Positions 24,205-38,442 of a stretch of 51,233 bases of DNA are shown here, in pieces. The position numbers were made by a program, and so were the translations under genes. The stretch spans positions 1 through 51,233 of the forward strand of contig QANT01001925.1 in assembly GCA_003254885.1 (NCBI GenBank), in the 5' to 3' direction. The DNA is from Purshia tridentata (lineage: Eukaryota; Streptophyta; Magnoliopsida; Rosales; Rosaceae). Under the pieces are notes generated by a model, which had not been told where the DNA came from, did no database searches, and worked only from the letters and a program-made list of their open reading frames with translations. Numbering within the stretch: the stretch's first letter is position 1; each line of letters begins with the position of its first letter.

Positions 24205-27200
24205 ATGGATAACAATAATTGGAGGCCTCCTCAAAGTGAACCCTCAGTGGACGCAGGTGATTGGAGGAATCAATTGCAGCCAGATTCACGGCAAAGAATC
24301 GTCAACAAGATGTAAGTTTTTTTTAAGGAAAGTTCTTTCAATAGATACATTTTAGATTTTACACTTCTTCTATAATAAACAGACTTTTTACTAAATTCTC
24401 AAAGAAAATTTACAAACCCCAGTAGACAAGATGTCCACCACTACCCAGGTACAGCCACAGAACAAACCATAGACCCTCAACAAAACATAGAAGCCCTCAA
24501 AAAGACAAAGAAAACCCCTCTCAAACAACTCTAATAAACTAGCAAAACCCAATCTGAAAATAACAGAGAATGACTTAAAACTGGTGAAAAAGAGGGGTGT
24601 TGTTTGGTACGATTTTTGCCAAATTGACCAATTTCTAGCCAACTACTTTTTAGTTTTGGTAAGAGTTTTACAATCCGAAAACCCGAAATAAAAAAAAAAC
24701 TGGAAAAGTTGGTTTTGTTTTGGTAAGTACCATAATAAACCAAATTGTACAACCTTCCCAAAAGTTGACGATTATTGAAAAAACTGAAGTATTTACCGAA
24801 ATAAGTATATATAAGTCCCTCTTATATATCTATGTATATATATTCATCGCATGCATATATATTAAAATTACAGTCATAAATTATACTATCACATTAGTAT
24901 TCATTAATACTAAACTACCAATATACTACTAGTACTAATTTATATACTCAAATACATATATATATATATATATATTATATTGCTAAGAAAAGATATCAAC
25001 ATTTAATGCTAGTATATTTGTATTATTAGCACTAAATTATATTACTATATAGTACTAGTACAAATATTCATTTAACAGTTTGGTATTTCAAATTTTACAT
25101 ATATATTTGTATTAAAAGTGCTTGTTTTGTAATATATTTAAGTAGTAGTGTCATAAAATTAACTTTTGTAATGTATAAGAGTTCTAGAAAAGTGTTTTTG
25201 AAACTTATAGAATATATTTTCATCAACCACTATTGGTTTTGCATCATATTTTTGTTGACCATAAGTATTGAAAGTAAACATGATCAAACTATACCGAAAA
25301 GTCAAATTACCAAAACCGAAAAAACTACTGAAACCGAAAATTACCTTAAACTATAAAGCAAAAATACTGAAATTTTTAGTTTTAGCAAGGTTGGTAGGCC
25401 TCCATTACCAGTTCGAACTGACTAAAAGACACCTATAGGTGAAACTGGTTCCCATAACGATGCCCAAAATCTAATTTTTTTCCAAGACTCCTTGATGCAG
25501 GATAGAGCTGGAAACCAAAGTTTAGATAAACTAGAGGAAACAAAATAACTAGAAACAGAAATGAAAGATAGCTGGAATCACTCCAGAGGCTTCACGCCAA
25601 AAGCTCTCCCATCACAGGAAACCTAATTAAGAAAACTTTATTACTCAATCTAATCTCCCCTCCAAGAAGTGCAAAGAGGTCTTATATAGGGTTAAACCCG
25701 ATGGAAACTAGGAAAACAAACCTATTCTAAGATAGAAATCCTAATCCAACTAGGAATAGGAAAAATAAAGTCAATTCCAATAAAAGTAGGAAATCAAACC
25801 AAATCATTCTTAAACTAGGAAAACTGAAAAACACAACACATGAAACAAACAACTCAGGAAAAACTAATCCAACCACAAAGATAAAGTTGAATTAGATGAT
25901 CTTTTCTTCCCTCTTCTTCGTTGGTAAACCTTAAATGGTTTGTTAACAATGTCCGCATCACTCCTCCACTGCAACCCGATCATGTTTTTATAAAATTCTT
26001 TATTCCTCTCATCTAAATAACCCAAAACACAACTATTATGTACAAGTGTAGTAATATAATTTAGTTAACAGGCTGATGTAAGAAAAGCTAGAAAGCATGG
26101 ACATCGTAAATGAACAAAAGATTCCATGATAGAGTACTCATTATCTATTTGAAAGACACTATTCGTTTTCTTCACAAGTGTATACTCATATGTGGCTGTT
26201 GGAACCCTACATGTGCATTGGAAATGGAAAAAATTGGCTTAACATATGTTTTGTGGGAGTGGTCAAACACTTAAACTAAATATATTTTTCCTTTCAATTC
26301 TTTAACTTACTATGAAGCATGCTACTTCATCATGCCATAATAGGGGCCATATGGAGGAGCTCATGAATCATAAAAAATATGGTGCCCTTTTAGTAGGTTG
26401 TTGTAGTTATATAGGATAACACCAAGTGCATCATTAAAAAGATGAAATAAAGAAAGGAAGACATAATGGAAAGGTATCTGGTAAGTACGAGATCTCAACA
26501 TTGAATGTAGAGGCATTAATTTGTAGCTGAGTACAATTATAAAGACACTACTAAAAGAATACAGTTTGGGAGATATGGTGATGATACAGAATGGTTTTGC
26601 CATTAAAATAGATGATGCATATGTCTCTGTTCAGATGCATATTTGCTTCCTTGCATAAAACACACGTGCATATATTACACCCATATAGAAAAGTCTGCCG
26701 ATGTATTGAAGTTAGCTTTTATTGTGTATTTAAATGAGTACAGTCACATTTCACCTTCTCTTCTGATGTGGATTATGGACTAGTGATTGCTGAGGTCTGG
26801 TTCCATTATCCTAATTTGTGATATTAAAGCTAAAAGAGAAAATGCTATTTCCGTATTCCTTTTTGTCATTTTCCCTCTGTAAATCTACTGATTGATTGTT
26901 CTTTGCATTTTTGGACTGAGTTTAATTTAATCCTGTCATTTTCTTTTTTGGTACTGGATTGATTTAATCATTCTGAATTCACTTTTTTTGTTATGAACTT
27001 CACCTCCATGGTCAAAAACTTATTAAATTTATTGCATGTGAAGAATGGATACACTAAAGCGGCATCTTCCCTTCTCTGGTCAAGAGGGATTACATGAACT
27101 CAGGAAAATTGCTATAAGGTTTGAGGAAAAGATTTATTCTGCTGCCACTAGCCAGGTAATATATTACGTATGTACAGATATTACAGAAATATTGGTTGTT

Positions 27201-30200
27201 TGTCGACTCTCTTTGTATTGTGGATAGCAGTGTAATCTGAGTTTTGTGCTGATCTCGTTTTTTCAGTCGGATTATCTACGGAAAATATCTTTGAAGATGC
27301 TCACAATGGAGACCAAATCTCAGAGCACAATGGCCAATTCTTTACAAACCAATTCTGCTGGTAATAGCAATAGACCCCCTGATCCAGGTAAAAATATTGT
27401 TGAAACTACGCTCCTATTCTGTGCAACTATACAAATTTCATTTACACTTTCAACTGCTCCTAAAAGCATGGAAAGATGGTTTTATTTGTAATTTAAAGCT
27501 TTCTTTTTGATAGATAATTGCCTGAAAAGGTCTATTGTGTCCTTCAGACATCTCTCGTCAGAAAAGATTCCTTGATGATATCTATATTGGCGGGAATGGT
27601 GAAAATGCCACTCTAATTCGTTTGCTAATTTTCTTTTTTCTTTCTTCTTTTTAAATTCCTTTAATCTAAGGACCAAGCAATGAAGAATACAAGGAATATA
27701 AATGGCATATTTTGTTATTTTCTTGGCACTTCTTCATCATTTGGATATGTTTAAATAACCTCATCTTACTGTATTTTTAATAAGAAAGATATACAAGAAG
27801 ACATTTTATGGTGTATGTTGTTCCGATGACAGTTTTGATGGACATTTCTAAAGAGACCCTGCAAAATGGGAAACATGGAGAAACACATTAGAATAAAAGG
27901 GTTTCAGGAATGAGTAGAACTAAAACAGAATATATGGAGTACAAATTTAATAGACATAAAATGATAATAGTTCAAAAACAACTTAGGGACATGTCAAAAT
28001 TTAAGATCAGCAAAGCAAAATGATGATGTAATAAGTATAATTGAAACATGATAGATAAAATAGTGACAATGTAGTGGTGTCCTATGTAATAAAAGAATAT
28101 CAAATAGGTAAAAAAGGGAAGTCCCACAAAACTGTCTTTAGGTCAGTTATTCTTTATGGGGTAGAATGTTGGGCATTAAAGTGAAACTAGTGTAATATGT
28201 TTCTATAGTGGAAATGAGAATGTTCAGATGGATGATAGGAGTGGCTAGTAAAGACAAAATTAAAGAACAATGTCCTAGAGAAACAGTGGAAGTAACACTA
28301 TTAGTGATATGATAAGCAGAACTAGGCTGAGGAGGAATGGGCATATACAATAAACCACTAGATGCAATTATAGCTAAAGGAAGACTAGTTAAAGAAGAAT
28401 GTAAAATACCAGACTAACATGGGAGGAGCTAGAAGATCTTAAAAAAATAGATTTAATAGGCAATATTGTAATATAATAGAAAAATGGAACATGAGAATTC
28501 ATGTAGTTGATTCCATTTGATTAGGACAAAGGTAAGGACGATGATGATCATGAACTTGTTTCAATTTATGTCAGCTACAACATTACTTCATTCTTCATTT
28601 TGGTGCTAAAATCCCTGTTCAGGGATTGGTGCTAAAATCTCTGCTGAGGGATTGGTGCTTAAATCTCTGGTCAGGACTTGGTGCTTAAATCTTTGCTCAA
28701 GAAGGGTTGGTACTTAAGTCTTTGCTTACGGATTGATGCTTGTGCATGTACTTTTCTCATTTGTTTTTTTTTGTTCTTATCTTTGCCTGAGTAGGGCTTG
28801 GTATGCAACCTCAAGTCCACAATCAAGGGCAATCACTGCCTATGCCATTGCCAGCTAATCAGTCTCAAGCACGCCAACAACTCTTATCACAGAACAATCA
28901 GAATAACATTCTGCCTGCTGGAGTTCAAAGTTCTGCTGGCTTGTCATCTGCACTGCCTCCAGTCTCTGGTTTAACCCAGACTCCTATCTCAAGTATTGTT
29001 GGACAAAACCCAAACATGCAGAATATGTCTGGAGCTTCACAGAATTTGTTGGGGAACTCTATGGGTCAGGGGGTACCCTCCAATATGTTTGCTAATGCTC
29101 AAAGGCAAATGCAAGGAAGGCAACAGGCTGTTCCCCAACAGCAACAACAACAATCCCAGAATCCCCAGCAGTACATTTACCAGCAACAGTTACAACATCA
29201 GATTATGAAGCCAAAGTTTCAGCAGGGAAATATACCACAGCTTGTGCAAACTCACATCCAACAGCAGCAACAGCAGCAACAACAGCAGCAGAACCTTTTG
29301 CAACCAACTCAGTTGCAATCTTCTCAACAATCTGTTATGCAATCGTCTCTCTCTAGTCATCAGCAGAATCAACAGTCAACTCAATCCATGCTTCAGCAGC
29401 GTCCACAATCAGTTCTCATGCAGCAACAGCAGCCTCAACAGGCTTCTGTTCATCAACAGCAAACACCAATGCAACAACAGCCAATATTGCCCCCACAGCA
29501 GCAGCAGCAGCAGCATATGGTGCAACAGGCAAATGCTACAAACTTGCTGGAGAATCAGCTAATTGGAAAACAAAACAATGTTGGAGACATGCAGCAGCAG
29601 CAACAGAGGTTGCTAAGCCAGCAGAATAATCTTGCAAACCAGCAACAGCAGCAGCAGCAGCAACAGCAACAGTTAATGGCTCAGCAGAACAATCACTCCA
29701 ATGTGCATCAACAACAGTTGGGCCCTCAGAGTAATGTTACTGGATTACAGCAACAGCAGCAGCTTGGAACTCAAACTGGTAACTCAAGCATGCAAACTAA
29801 TCAGCACCCTGTACACCTGCTGCAACAATCCAAGATTCAAGTGCCGCAACAACAGCAGCAGAGTGTATCTAACCTGTTAACAAATCAAGGACAACAGTCA
29901 CAACCTCAGGCATCTCAGCAGCAACTATTGTCACAGATCCAATCACAGCCTACACAGTTGCAACAACAGTTGGGTTTGCAACAGCAGTCAAATTCGCTAC
30001 AACGAGATATGCAGCAAAGGCTACAAGCATCAGGATCTGTGCTTCAACCAAATGTGATGGATCAGCAAAAGCAGTTATATCAATCACAAAGAGCCCTTCC
30101 AGAGACATCGTCAAGTACGTTGTTTGCATTTGCAATTTCCTACTCTTGTTTTTGCTGTTTTTTTTGTTATTTATGCGTGTGCTTTCTTGTTATGTAGTTT

Positions 30201-30617
30201 ATCACACATGGACATTTTTTGAACCAGGCCTGTTTATCATGTTGCATTGAGGTCAATATTGTTAACTTCATGTGAATTTTGTCTTGTTATGCAATGTCAA
30301 GAGTTTCAGTATTATTATTATTATTATTTTTATTAATACTGTTATTATTATTATTATTATTATTATTTTGTTATTTTTATTTTTTTATTATTTATTATTT
30401 TTTATTATTATTATTTATCATTTTAATTTTAATTATTATTATTTTTATTTTTATTATTAGTATTATTTATTTTTATTATTTTTTATTATTTTTTATTTTC
30501 ATTTTTATTTTTATTTGTCTTGTTATGCAATGTCAAGAGTTTCAGTATTTTTATTATTTTTATTAATACTGTTATTATTATTATTATTATTATTTTGTTA
30601 TTTTAATTTTTTTATTA

Positions 30618-30668
<51 letters not shown>

Positions 30669-33600
30669 TATCATTTTAATTATAATTATAATTATTTTTA
30701 TTTTTATTATTAGTATTATTTATTGTTATTATTTTTTTATTATTTTTTATTTTCATTTTTATTTTTATTTTTATCATTTTCATTTTCATTTATGGCGGTA
30801 CAATATTTTGTATGACTACTGTATTTTGTCTGTCTGAATCATGGGTCTGGAAATTTTGGAAATATAATCTAAATCTGGCATGCTATCTCTTCCTGTATGA
30901 CATGCATTAAAATTTATTCTCCTCATAGATGAATGTATATAATTTCTTGTTTTTATTTTTTTTAATTTTTTAATAAGCCTGATAGGTGCATCCCTCATGC
31001 CACAAACACTGTTAGATTTGTTTTGTTTGTATTATAGATGCTCAAAACATAGGTAATGTATTTCTTACTTTTTTTTTTTTTAAATATAGGAAACATTTGT
31101 TTTATTAAATTGAGAGATAGAAAAACTACAAGAAGGATGGATAAGATTTCCATCTAATCTCTACCTGTAGTCATATCATACATAATATTAAATTTCATTT
31201 AGCTCATAACTAACCCCAATCAAGATGAATAACATTAAAAGTAAATCCCTAAAACGCCAGAGACACCCAAAGATAAGCCAAAAATTCACATCTATACCAA
31301 ATGAATTCCACCTCCTCCACCTTATCATTAAATAACTTATACTATCTTCCAACCATGCAATTCGCATAGAAGCCAAACAATCCAAATTGTATTTGCCTTT
31401 TTGACTTAATGTTCCACATCACCACGATTTTCTTCAGTTCTGGTGAGACATTATATCTGTGACTTTATTGGTTGAAAGTTGAAGCTTCTTCTTTCCCTTC
31501 ACTTTAATTTTGCCATCTTTGTTTTTTCATGGCTACTGGTGATAAAGAAAGCCTCTATACTCATTTGAATTCTTTTTTCTCTTGAGACTTATTTCTAATT
31601 CGGTAAATCTTACAAGAAAAATAAACTCTAATTTGGTAAGTATTTGTGGAATCTTATCTCGAGAGTGAAACTAGGAGCAAAATCGTATTTGAAGTGTCTT
31701 TCATCCCTATTGGTTGTGAGATATTCAAGTTTTGAATTCTTCAGTATGCATCAATTGATTTATAGAGTTTTTTTTAGGTGTAGCTATATCAATATGGTGC
31801 TTCATGGGTATGTTGGTCGCTTATCAAATGTAGTTGCCTCTGTTGTTTATGTACAATCTTGTCCATCCATAATTCTGTTCTGCTTTGGCTCTTTTAGCTT
31901 CTGGTGTGTGTTCAGACTATTCATGTCGTATCAAATGATTTTTTTGCTTTTGTTTTTAAATACAGTTTAAACTGTTTCATGCAGGATAGTTTTCCATTTT
32001 CCTTGATCAATGTTGCAAAAGTAATGCTTTTCTGAATGCTTACCCTCATAACCAAATCTAGTATGCTTTTATGTGGAAGTATTGACTTATATTTTTGTAG
32101 CATCTCTAGATTCCACATCCCAGACAGGACATGCAAATGTTGGTGATTGGCAAGAGGAGGCCTATCAAAAGGTAAAAAGCCCTAGCTCCTTGCAATTTAA
32201 ATGGTCCTCACATTTGATATAGGATTAAAAAAAAATTGAAGGCAGGGTTTTGGGGTTTGGCCGTTTATGTAGAGATTATATACAAGCTGTATTACAAATA
32301 TTTAGCTGCTAGAACAACAGGAGTAGTTTTGAAGTACGTAGATGTAAAATAGTTTGTATAGCAGTTAAAAAACTAACTTTTCAATTATTCTTATAGGATT
32401 GAAATGGAAACTGAAGGCAGGGTTTTACATTATTTAGTGGTAGAAATCAAATCTTCTGTTTTTCTTGGAGAAAAAGAAAATGGTATCCACATATTCTATA
32501 TGGTTAATAAGGAAATTGAAGGTAGGTTTTGGCTATCTGGGTCTGGATTGTACTCAGGTTCTCTAAGGACTGAAGTAGCTACTGGAACACCAGGTGTTAG
32601 CAGTAATAAACTATGAATACATGAAATAAAAAATTATTGAATGAAATTTTCTATTATTCTCAGAAGAAAGAAATTTTAAAAATAGAATGAATAAATCAAG
32701 GGTTTTTTTTTTTTCCTTTTTTTTTTTTTTAAAGTCCAAAACAGGGCCCAAAGCCAAGCACTCGGCACCTTTTTTGTTGATGAAATTGTTGAACAGTTTC
32801 AACCTTATAAATAGTATAAATATGACATTTATACGAACATCTTATGTTTCTTTTTTTGTTACTTATACATGTGAAAAATGAAGCACAAAAGTACAATAAT
32901 TTGGAATCACATTCACCCTAATTTTGTAAGTAATAGTTCAACAGTTTCAATCGTCCAATAGAAAAGAAAGGGAGATGTCAAGCGCTTGCCTGCGCTAGGC
33001 ACTGTGCAAAATGCTGCTCCCTTTAAAAGTGGGCCAGCTTATCTTGCTTAATTAAGTGGACCTTATTAACATCAAACACTTTAGGTGGGTTATTTTATGA
33101 CCTTAAAGTGGAATAATCAATCTTTTACTGTAATATCAGTATATTTCATATTTTTATGAATAGTGATGATGAGGAAAAATATACTAGTTAAGATTCATTC
33201 TAAGGACTGCTTCATTTATCTAGCAATTATTTGTTAGAAGGTTAATTAACGCTCAACAGTCATGGTTTCTAGATGCATGGTTGCAAGGTTGCATGTATGA
33301 GCTCTTTTCTGTTACTTCTTGAAAAAGAAAAAGACAAAAATATGTTAAATAATGAGCTATATGAATAGTGATGATGAGGGGAGAGCTGAGGGGGAGGGAT
33401 AGAGTATAACTTTTTCTGTAGGTGTGGGAGTAATGTGCTCTACCGCTAGAGCTATAAGCCACTGAAGGTGTTAAACACAGAAACTTGTATAGATGCGTTA
33501 AATAATGAGTAAAACAACAAAGACATCAAATCATATTAGACTCTTCGCAAGCATGTAGATGCAAGAAATTTCTTTCTAATCTGTCCGATTGACTTTATTT

Positions 33601-36600
33601 GCAGATCAAATCCATGAAGGAGATGTACTTACCTGAGCTAAATGAAATGTACCAGAAAATTGCTACTAAACTTCAGCAGGTATGTTATCACTTCAATTTT
33701 TTGCTCATGTTATTCATTGCCCAAGTTTTACTCATTAAGTCCTGAAATAATTTAAAATGTATGTTTTCTTCTGTCAAGTAGCTTTGACTATATAATTACA
33801 AGGTAAAGACTAAACAAGATACCATATGCGTATTATCAATACCCGTAAATCTATGGCAAAGTATAAGCTTAACAGATGCCTATACATGTGGTTATGAGTG
33901 ATTATATGAAATAGGACATGTGATATAATTCACTAAGGTGATCCTTTAACAATTTCCCTTCAATTTTGTGGGCGGTGATAGATCCATCATGATGACTGGG
34001 TTTCCTTTTCAATTAGTGCAGCCATGTAGTCTGTCTTCATGAGATTGCTACCATATCATCAATGCTTCGAACATTGTTTGCTACAAAGTTTTATTAATTC
34101 TTTTACTACTGTTCTTGCCCTTGCTCATGTCTGCTGTTCTTTCTGTTTTCCAGCATGAATCTCTTTCACAACAACCACAGTCAGAGCAACTGGAGAAGCT
34201 GAAACTATTTAAGACCATGCTTGAGCGCCTTATATCAATATTAAACTTTTCCAAAAGTAACATTTCGCCTGCTTTTAAGGAGAAATTGAGTAACTATGAG
34301 AAGCAAATAATAAGTTTTATTAATACAAATAGACCCAGGAAGCCTGTTTCTTCTCTGCAGCAAGGGCAGCTTCCCCCATCTCATATGCACTCCATGCAGC
34401 AGTCACAATCTCAAAATACTCAGGCACCATCTCATGAAAATCAAATGAACCCTCAATTGCAATCAATGAACTTACAAGGTTCTGTGGCAACAATGCAGCA
34501 GAAAAATATGACCAGTTTGCAGCAAAATTCTGTGTCCTTATCTGGGGTTTCAACAGCACAGCAGAACATAATGAATTCATTGCAGTCTAATTCGAGTATG
34601 GATTCAGGACAAGGAAATTCACTAAACTCACTGCAGCAGGTTGCTGTAGGTTCTCTCCAACAAAATCCTGTCAGTGCTCCCCAGCAGTCGAACATGAATG
34701 CCTTTTCATCACAGGGTGGGGTTAACATGCTGCAGGCAAACATTAATCCCCTTCAGTCAAATTCTGGTATTCTTCAACACCAGCACTTGAAACAAAAGCA
34801 GGAACAGCAAATGTTGCAGACTCAACAACTCAAGCAACAATTTCAACAGCGACAGATGCAGCAACAAATGATGCAGAAGCAGCAGATGCTGCAGCAGCAA
34901 CAGCAGCAGCAGTTACAGCAGCAAGCAAAGCAGCAACTGCCTTCACAGTTGCAGACACACCAACACCAAATGCCACAGCTTCAACAGATCGATGATGTAA
35001 ATGACTTGAAGATAAGACAGGGGGTGGGTGTCAAGCCAGGGGTTTTTCAGCAACATCTCTCTGCAGGCCAGCGTGCTTATCCCCATCAACAGTTAAAATC
35101 AGGATCTCCATTTCCTGTTACTTCAACCCAACTCCTTCAGGCTGCATCTCCTCAACTTGCGCAACATTCTTCTCCACAAGTTGACCAGCAGCATCTGCTA
35201 ACAGCTCTTCCAAAATCTGGAACCCCTTTGCAACCTGCTAGTTCACCTTTTGTCATCCCATCTCCTTCAACTCCCATGGCTCCATCTCCTATTCCAGGGG
35301 ATTCGGAGAAACCTTCCACAATCACAAATGCTGGTAATGTTGGACATCAACAAACAACTAGTGTTGGAGCACAGGCCCAGTCCCTTTCCATCGGCACCCC
35401 AGGGATATCAGCCTCTCCTTTGCTTGCTGAATATAGCTGTCCAGATGGCACCCATGCTAATTCTTTGTCAACTATTTCAGGCAAATCAAGTGTTACAGAG
35501 CAGCCTATTGAACGCTTAATTAAAGCGGTTAGTCAGGCTGATTCTTTTCACATCCCTCGCTTAGTCTCTTATGTTATGCTTAATGAAATAAATACTGTCT
35601 TGAACTTTTGTTATCCTGAAGTCTCTGCTTCCCTCTGTTCAGTTTTTCTCGCTTGTGCCTGACAAACAAAATTTTCTTTATTTGTATTCCAGGTAAAATC
35701 AATGTCACCAAAGTCATTGAGTGCCTCTGTCCGTGACATTGGCTCGGTAGTCAGCATGATTGATAGGATAGCAGGATCAGCGCCAGGTAATGGATCTAGA
35801 GCTGCAGTTGGGGAGGATTTGGTTTCGATGACAAAGTGTCGTCTGCAAGCAAGAAATTTCATGACTCAGGATGCCACAAATGGGACAAGGAAAATGAAGC
35901 GTTACACAAGTGCCATGCCCTTAAATGCTGTGTCATCAGCTGGCAGCATGGATGATAGTTTCAAGCAGTTGGCCTGTTCAGAGACATCTGATGTGGAGTC
36001 AACTGCAACCTCTTGTATCAAGAGGCCTAGGATTGAGGTATTAATCCTGTCTTGTGGTATTTACTTCGAGAGGAAAGGCAGTTGTTATAGTTGTAAAACC
36101 AGTTATTGAGGCACACTATAAGCTTATATAGTAATTTCAAGAATAAATATTTTAATTCCTATGAAGAAAATGAATGAAAATTTTAGCAGGACTGAAACCA
36201 GTTGCTCTCATGCAATGCACCTAAGCATACAGTTTGTGTCATTGAAGTGCCTTTCATAGATTCTTTCGGAATACGTTTGTTTTGGTTTTATATTATAAAA
36301 GATGGACAATAGAAGTTAACAGTGAGTCCACTGTTGAAAATGTTGCATTTTTTTTTTTCGGTATTAGAAAAGAAAAGCAAATCTTGTTAATTGAAACTGT
36401 TGTGCTTTAGAAAACAAAAAGGCATTTCAGGACATTTGTTATTTTTTCGGGAGGGAGGCAGGTGAGTGGCTAATTCCTGCTTCTTTTTCAGAAAATAATT
36501 ATGTGGCTTCTGTTGCAGGCTAATCATGCCCTTTTGGAAGAAATAAGAACAATAAATCAGCGGCTTATAGACACAGTTGTTGGTATCAGTGATGAAGATG

Positions 36601-38382
36601 TTGATCCAAGTGCAGCTGCTGCTGAGGGTGGTGAAGGAACCATTGTCAAGTGCTCTATATGTGCTGTGGCTCTCAGTGCGGACTTAAAATTGCAGTATGC
36701 TTCAGCACAAATGGTGGGATCTCAAACATTATGCAATGAATTGTTAAGTGTCTGAAAAATATTGATATTATGTAGTAACTTGCCTTTAATACGGTGCAGT
36801 CACCAATTCAGCCACTTAGACTGCTTGTTCCGACAAATTATCCCAACTGCTCTCCAATACTGTTAGACAAGTTTCCTGTTGAAGTCAGGTGAGGAAATAG
36901 AGATTCTGACTTTCTTTATATGCTGTCCTTCTTGCTGCTGCTGGTACATAAATAGAAGAGATTTGGTATCTCCTATTTCAGATTATCAATCATATAGGCT
37001 TGTGTCTTTTCCCCCTCTATTTTGGTGAAATTCATTTGTCTTGATATAAAATAAAAAAAAATTCATCGCTTGAGTATATGCAAATCCTTGTCGAAGCTGT
37101 TTGCATCTCCTGAAAGTATATTGTATTAATATAAAGAGAGCCTTTTTCCTTCAGTAAATAAGGGGTTAATTATAACAATGGTCCCCAAACTTTTCCCATT
37201 TCATTTTTTCGATTTTATAGTCCTCGTATTTCTCTCCGTGTTTAGTCCTTTCAGTCAAGTCTGTTTATTTTTTTCTGTCAAGTTTGGTCATGTGTGATGC
37301 ATATGACCAAATAGTTAGGGGCAAAAGGATCAAGCTACCAAACTCATCAATTCATCATGATAATATTAATTCATTTCTCCACCACTTTCTCTTCGCCGAG
37401 AATGAATTCCTGGCTTTTATCTTACACTTTCTTGGTTTCATCATCAACAATATTCCTCCATCAGAAGCTTTGATTGGTACACAAACTTGTAGTAACAGCT
37501 TCAACTGCGGAAGCATCTCTAATGTGTGTTTTCCTTTCTGGGGAGATGGCAGGCCAGAAAGCTGTGGCTATCCCAAATCAACCTCAATTGCTTCAAAATG
37601 TCACCATTATAGACATCCTGGAGGTCAAATACCATGTATTGGGTGTAAACCAGGAATCCCAAACACTCAAAATTGTGCGAGATGACTACTTGGACAAAAT
37701 TTTTTCACCAAATTTTTGCAACAGTCTTCGATCGCAATCTAATCAACTACATTTCAAGCTCTATGATTGTTTTAACAGCATTTGACAAGCTTAGCAGTTC
37801 ACTTGTCCTTCCTCTGTTCGTCCTCTCTTATGCTGGATTGAGTGTGGGATTGCATCTGCAGCAATTGTTTATATTGAGTTGGCTTGACCCTTGTGTCCCT
37901 AATTATTTGGTCACGTGCGTGCCAAAGGACCAAAGTGAAACACAAACGGAACATATTAGGACTATAATATTCAAAAAACAAATTGGGGAACTACATAGGG
38001 AATCAGTGAAAAGTTTGGGGACCATTGCTATGATTAACCGTTGTGAGTTTCAACCAGAAACCTTTCTGGGGAAAAACTTGGTCTAAAAGATCAGCTGTAA
38101 TTTTTCATTCATCCTCATTTAGCTTGGGGTTAAAAGTTTTACTTTTGGGAATCATTATTCTTAGAAACATGTTTTCCATGAATTGAAACTTTAATTTGTG
38201 CTGAAATGTTACCTATATAAGCATATGCGCACAAAACTATATGCATGCATATATATATATATATATACACACACACATAACATGCCCCTTCCATTGAGGG
38301 ATCCCTCAAATAATTTTATTTAAGGGATCCATCATAGGCCCGTTCTATATTTCAAAGATCCAAACCATCTATTAGTGGTGCA

Positions 38383-38442
<60 letters not shown>

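Noticed and set aside
28996..29562. Overlapping frames on both strands across MED15a exon 4 that give Asn/Ser-rich or Leu-rich proteins
   Set aside because: They are other-frame readings of CAG/CAA repeats inside a well-supported coding exon.
30272..30566. Ile/Phe/Leu-rich open frames near 30.3-30.6 kb
   Set aside because: They are translations of an ATT microsatellite in an intron, not membrane proteins.
31085..31400. Possible antisense LINE fragment in MED15a intron 4
   Set aside because: A minus-strand frame of 65 codons has a Trp/Leu-rich look, but no conserved reverse transcriptase block could be named.
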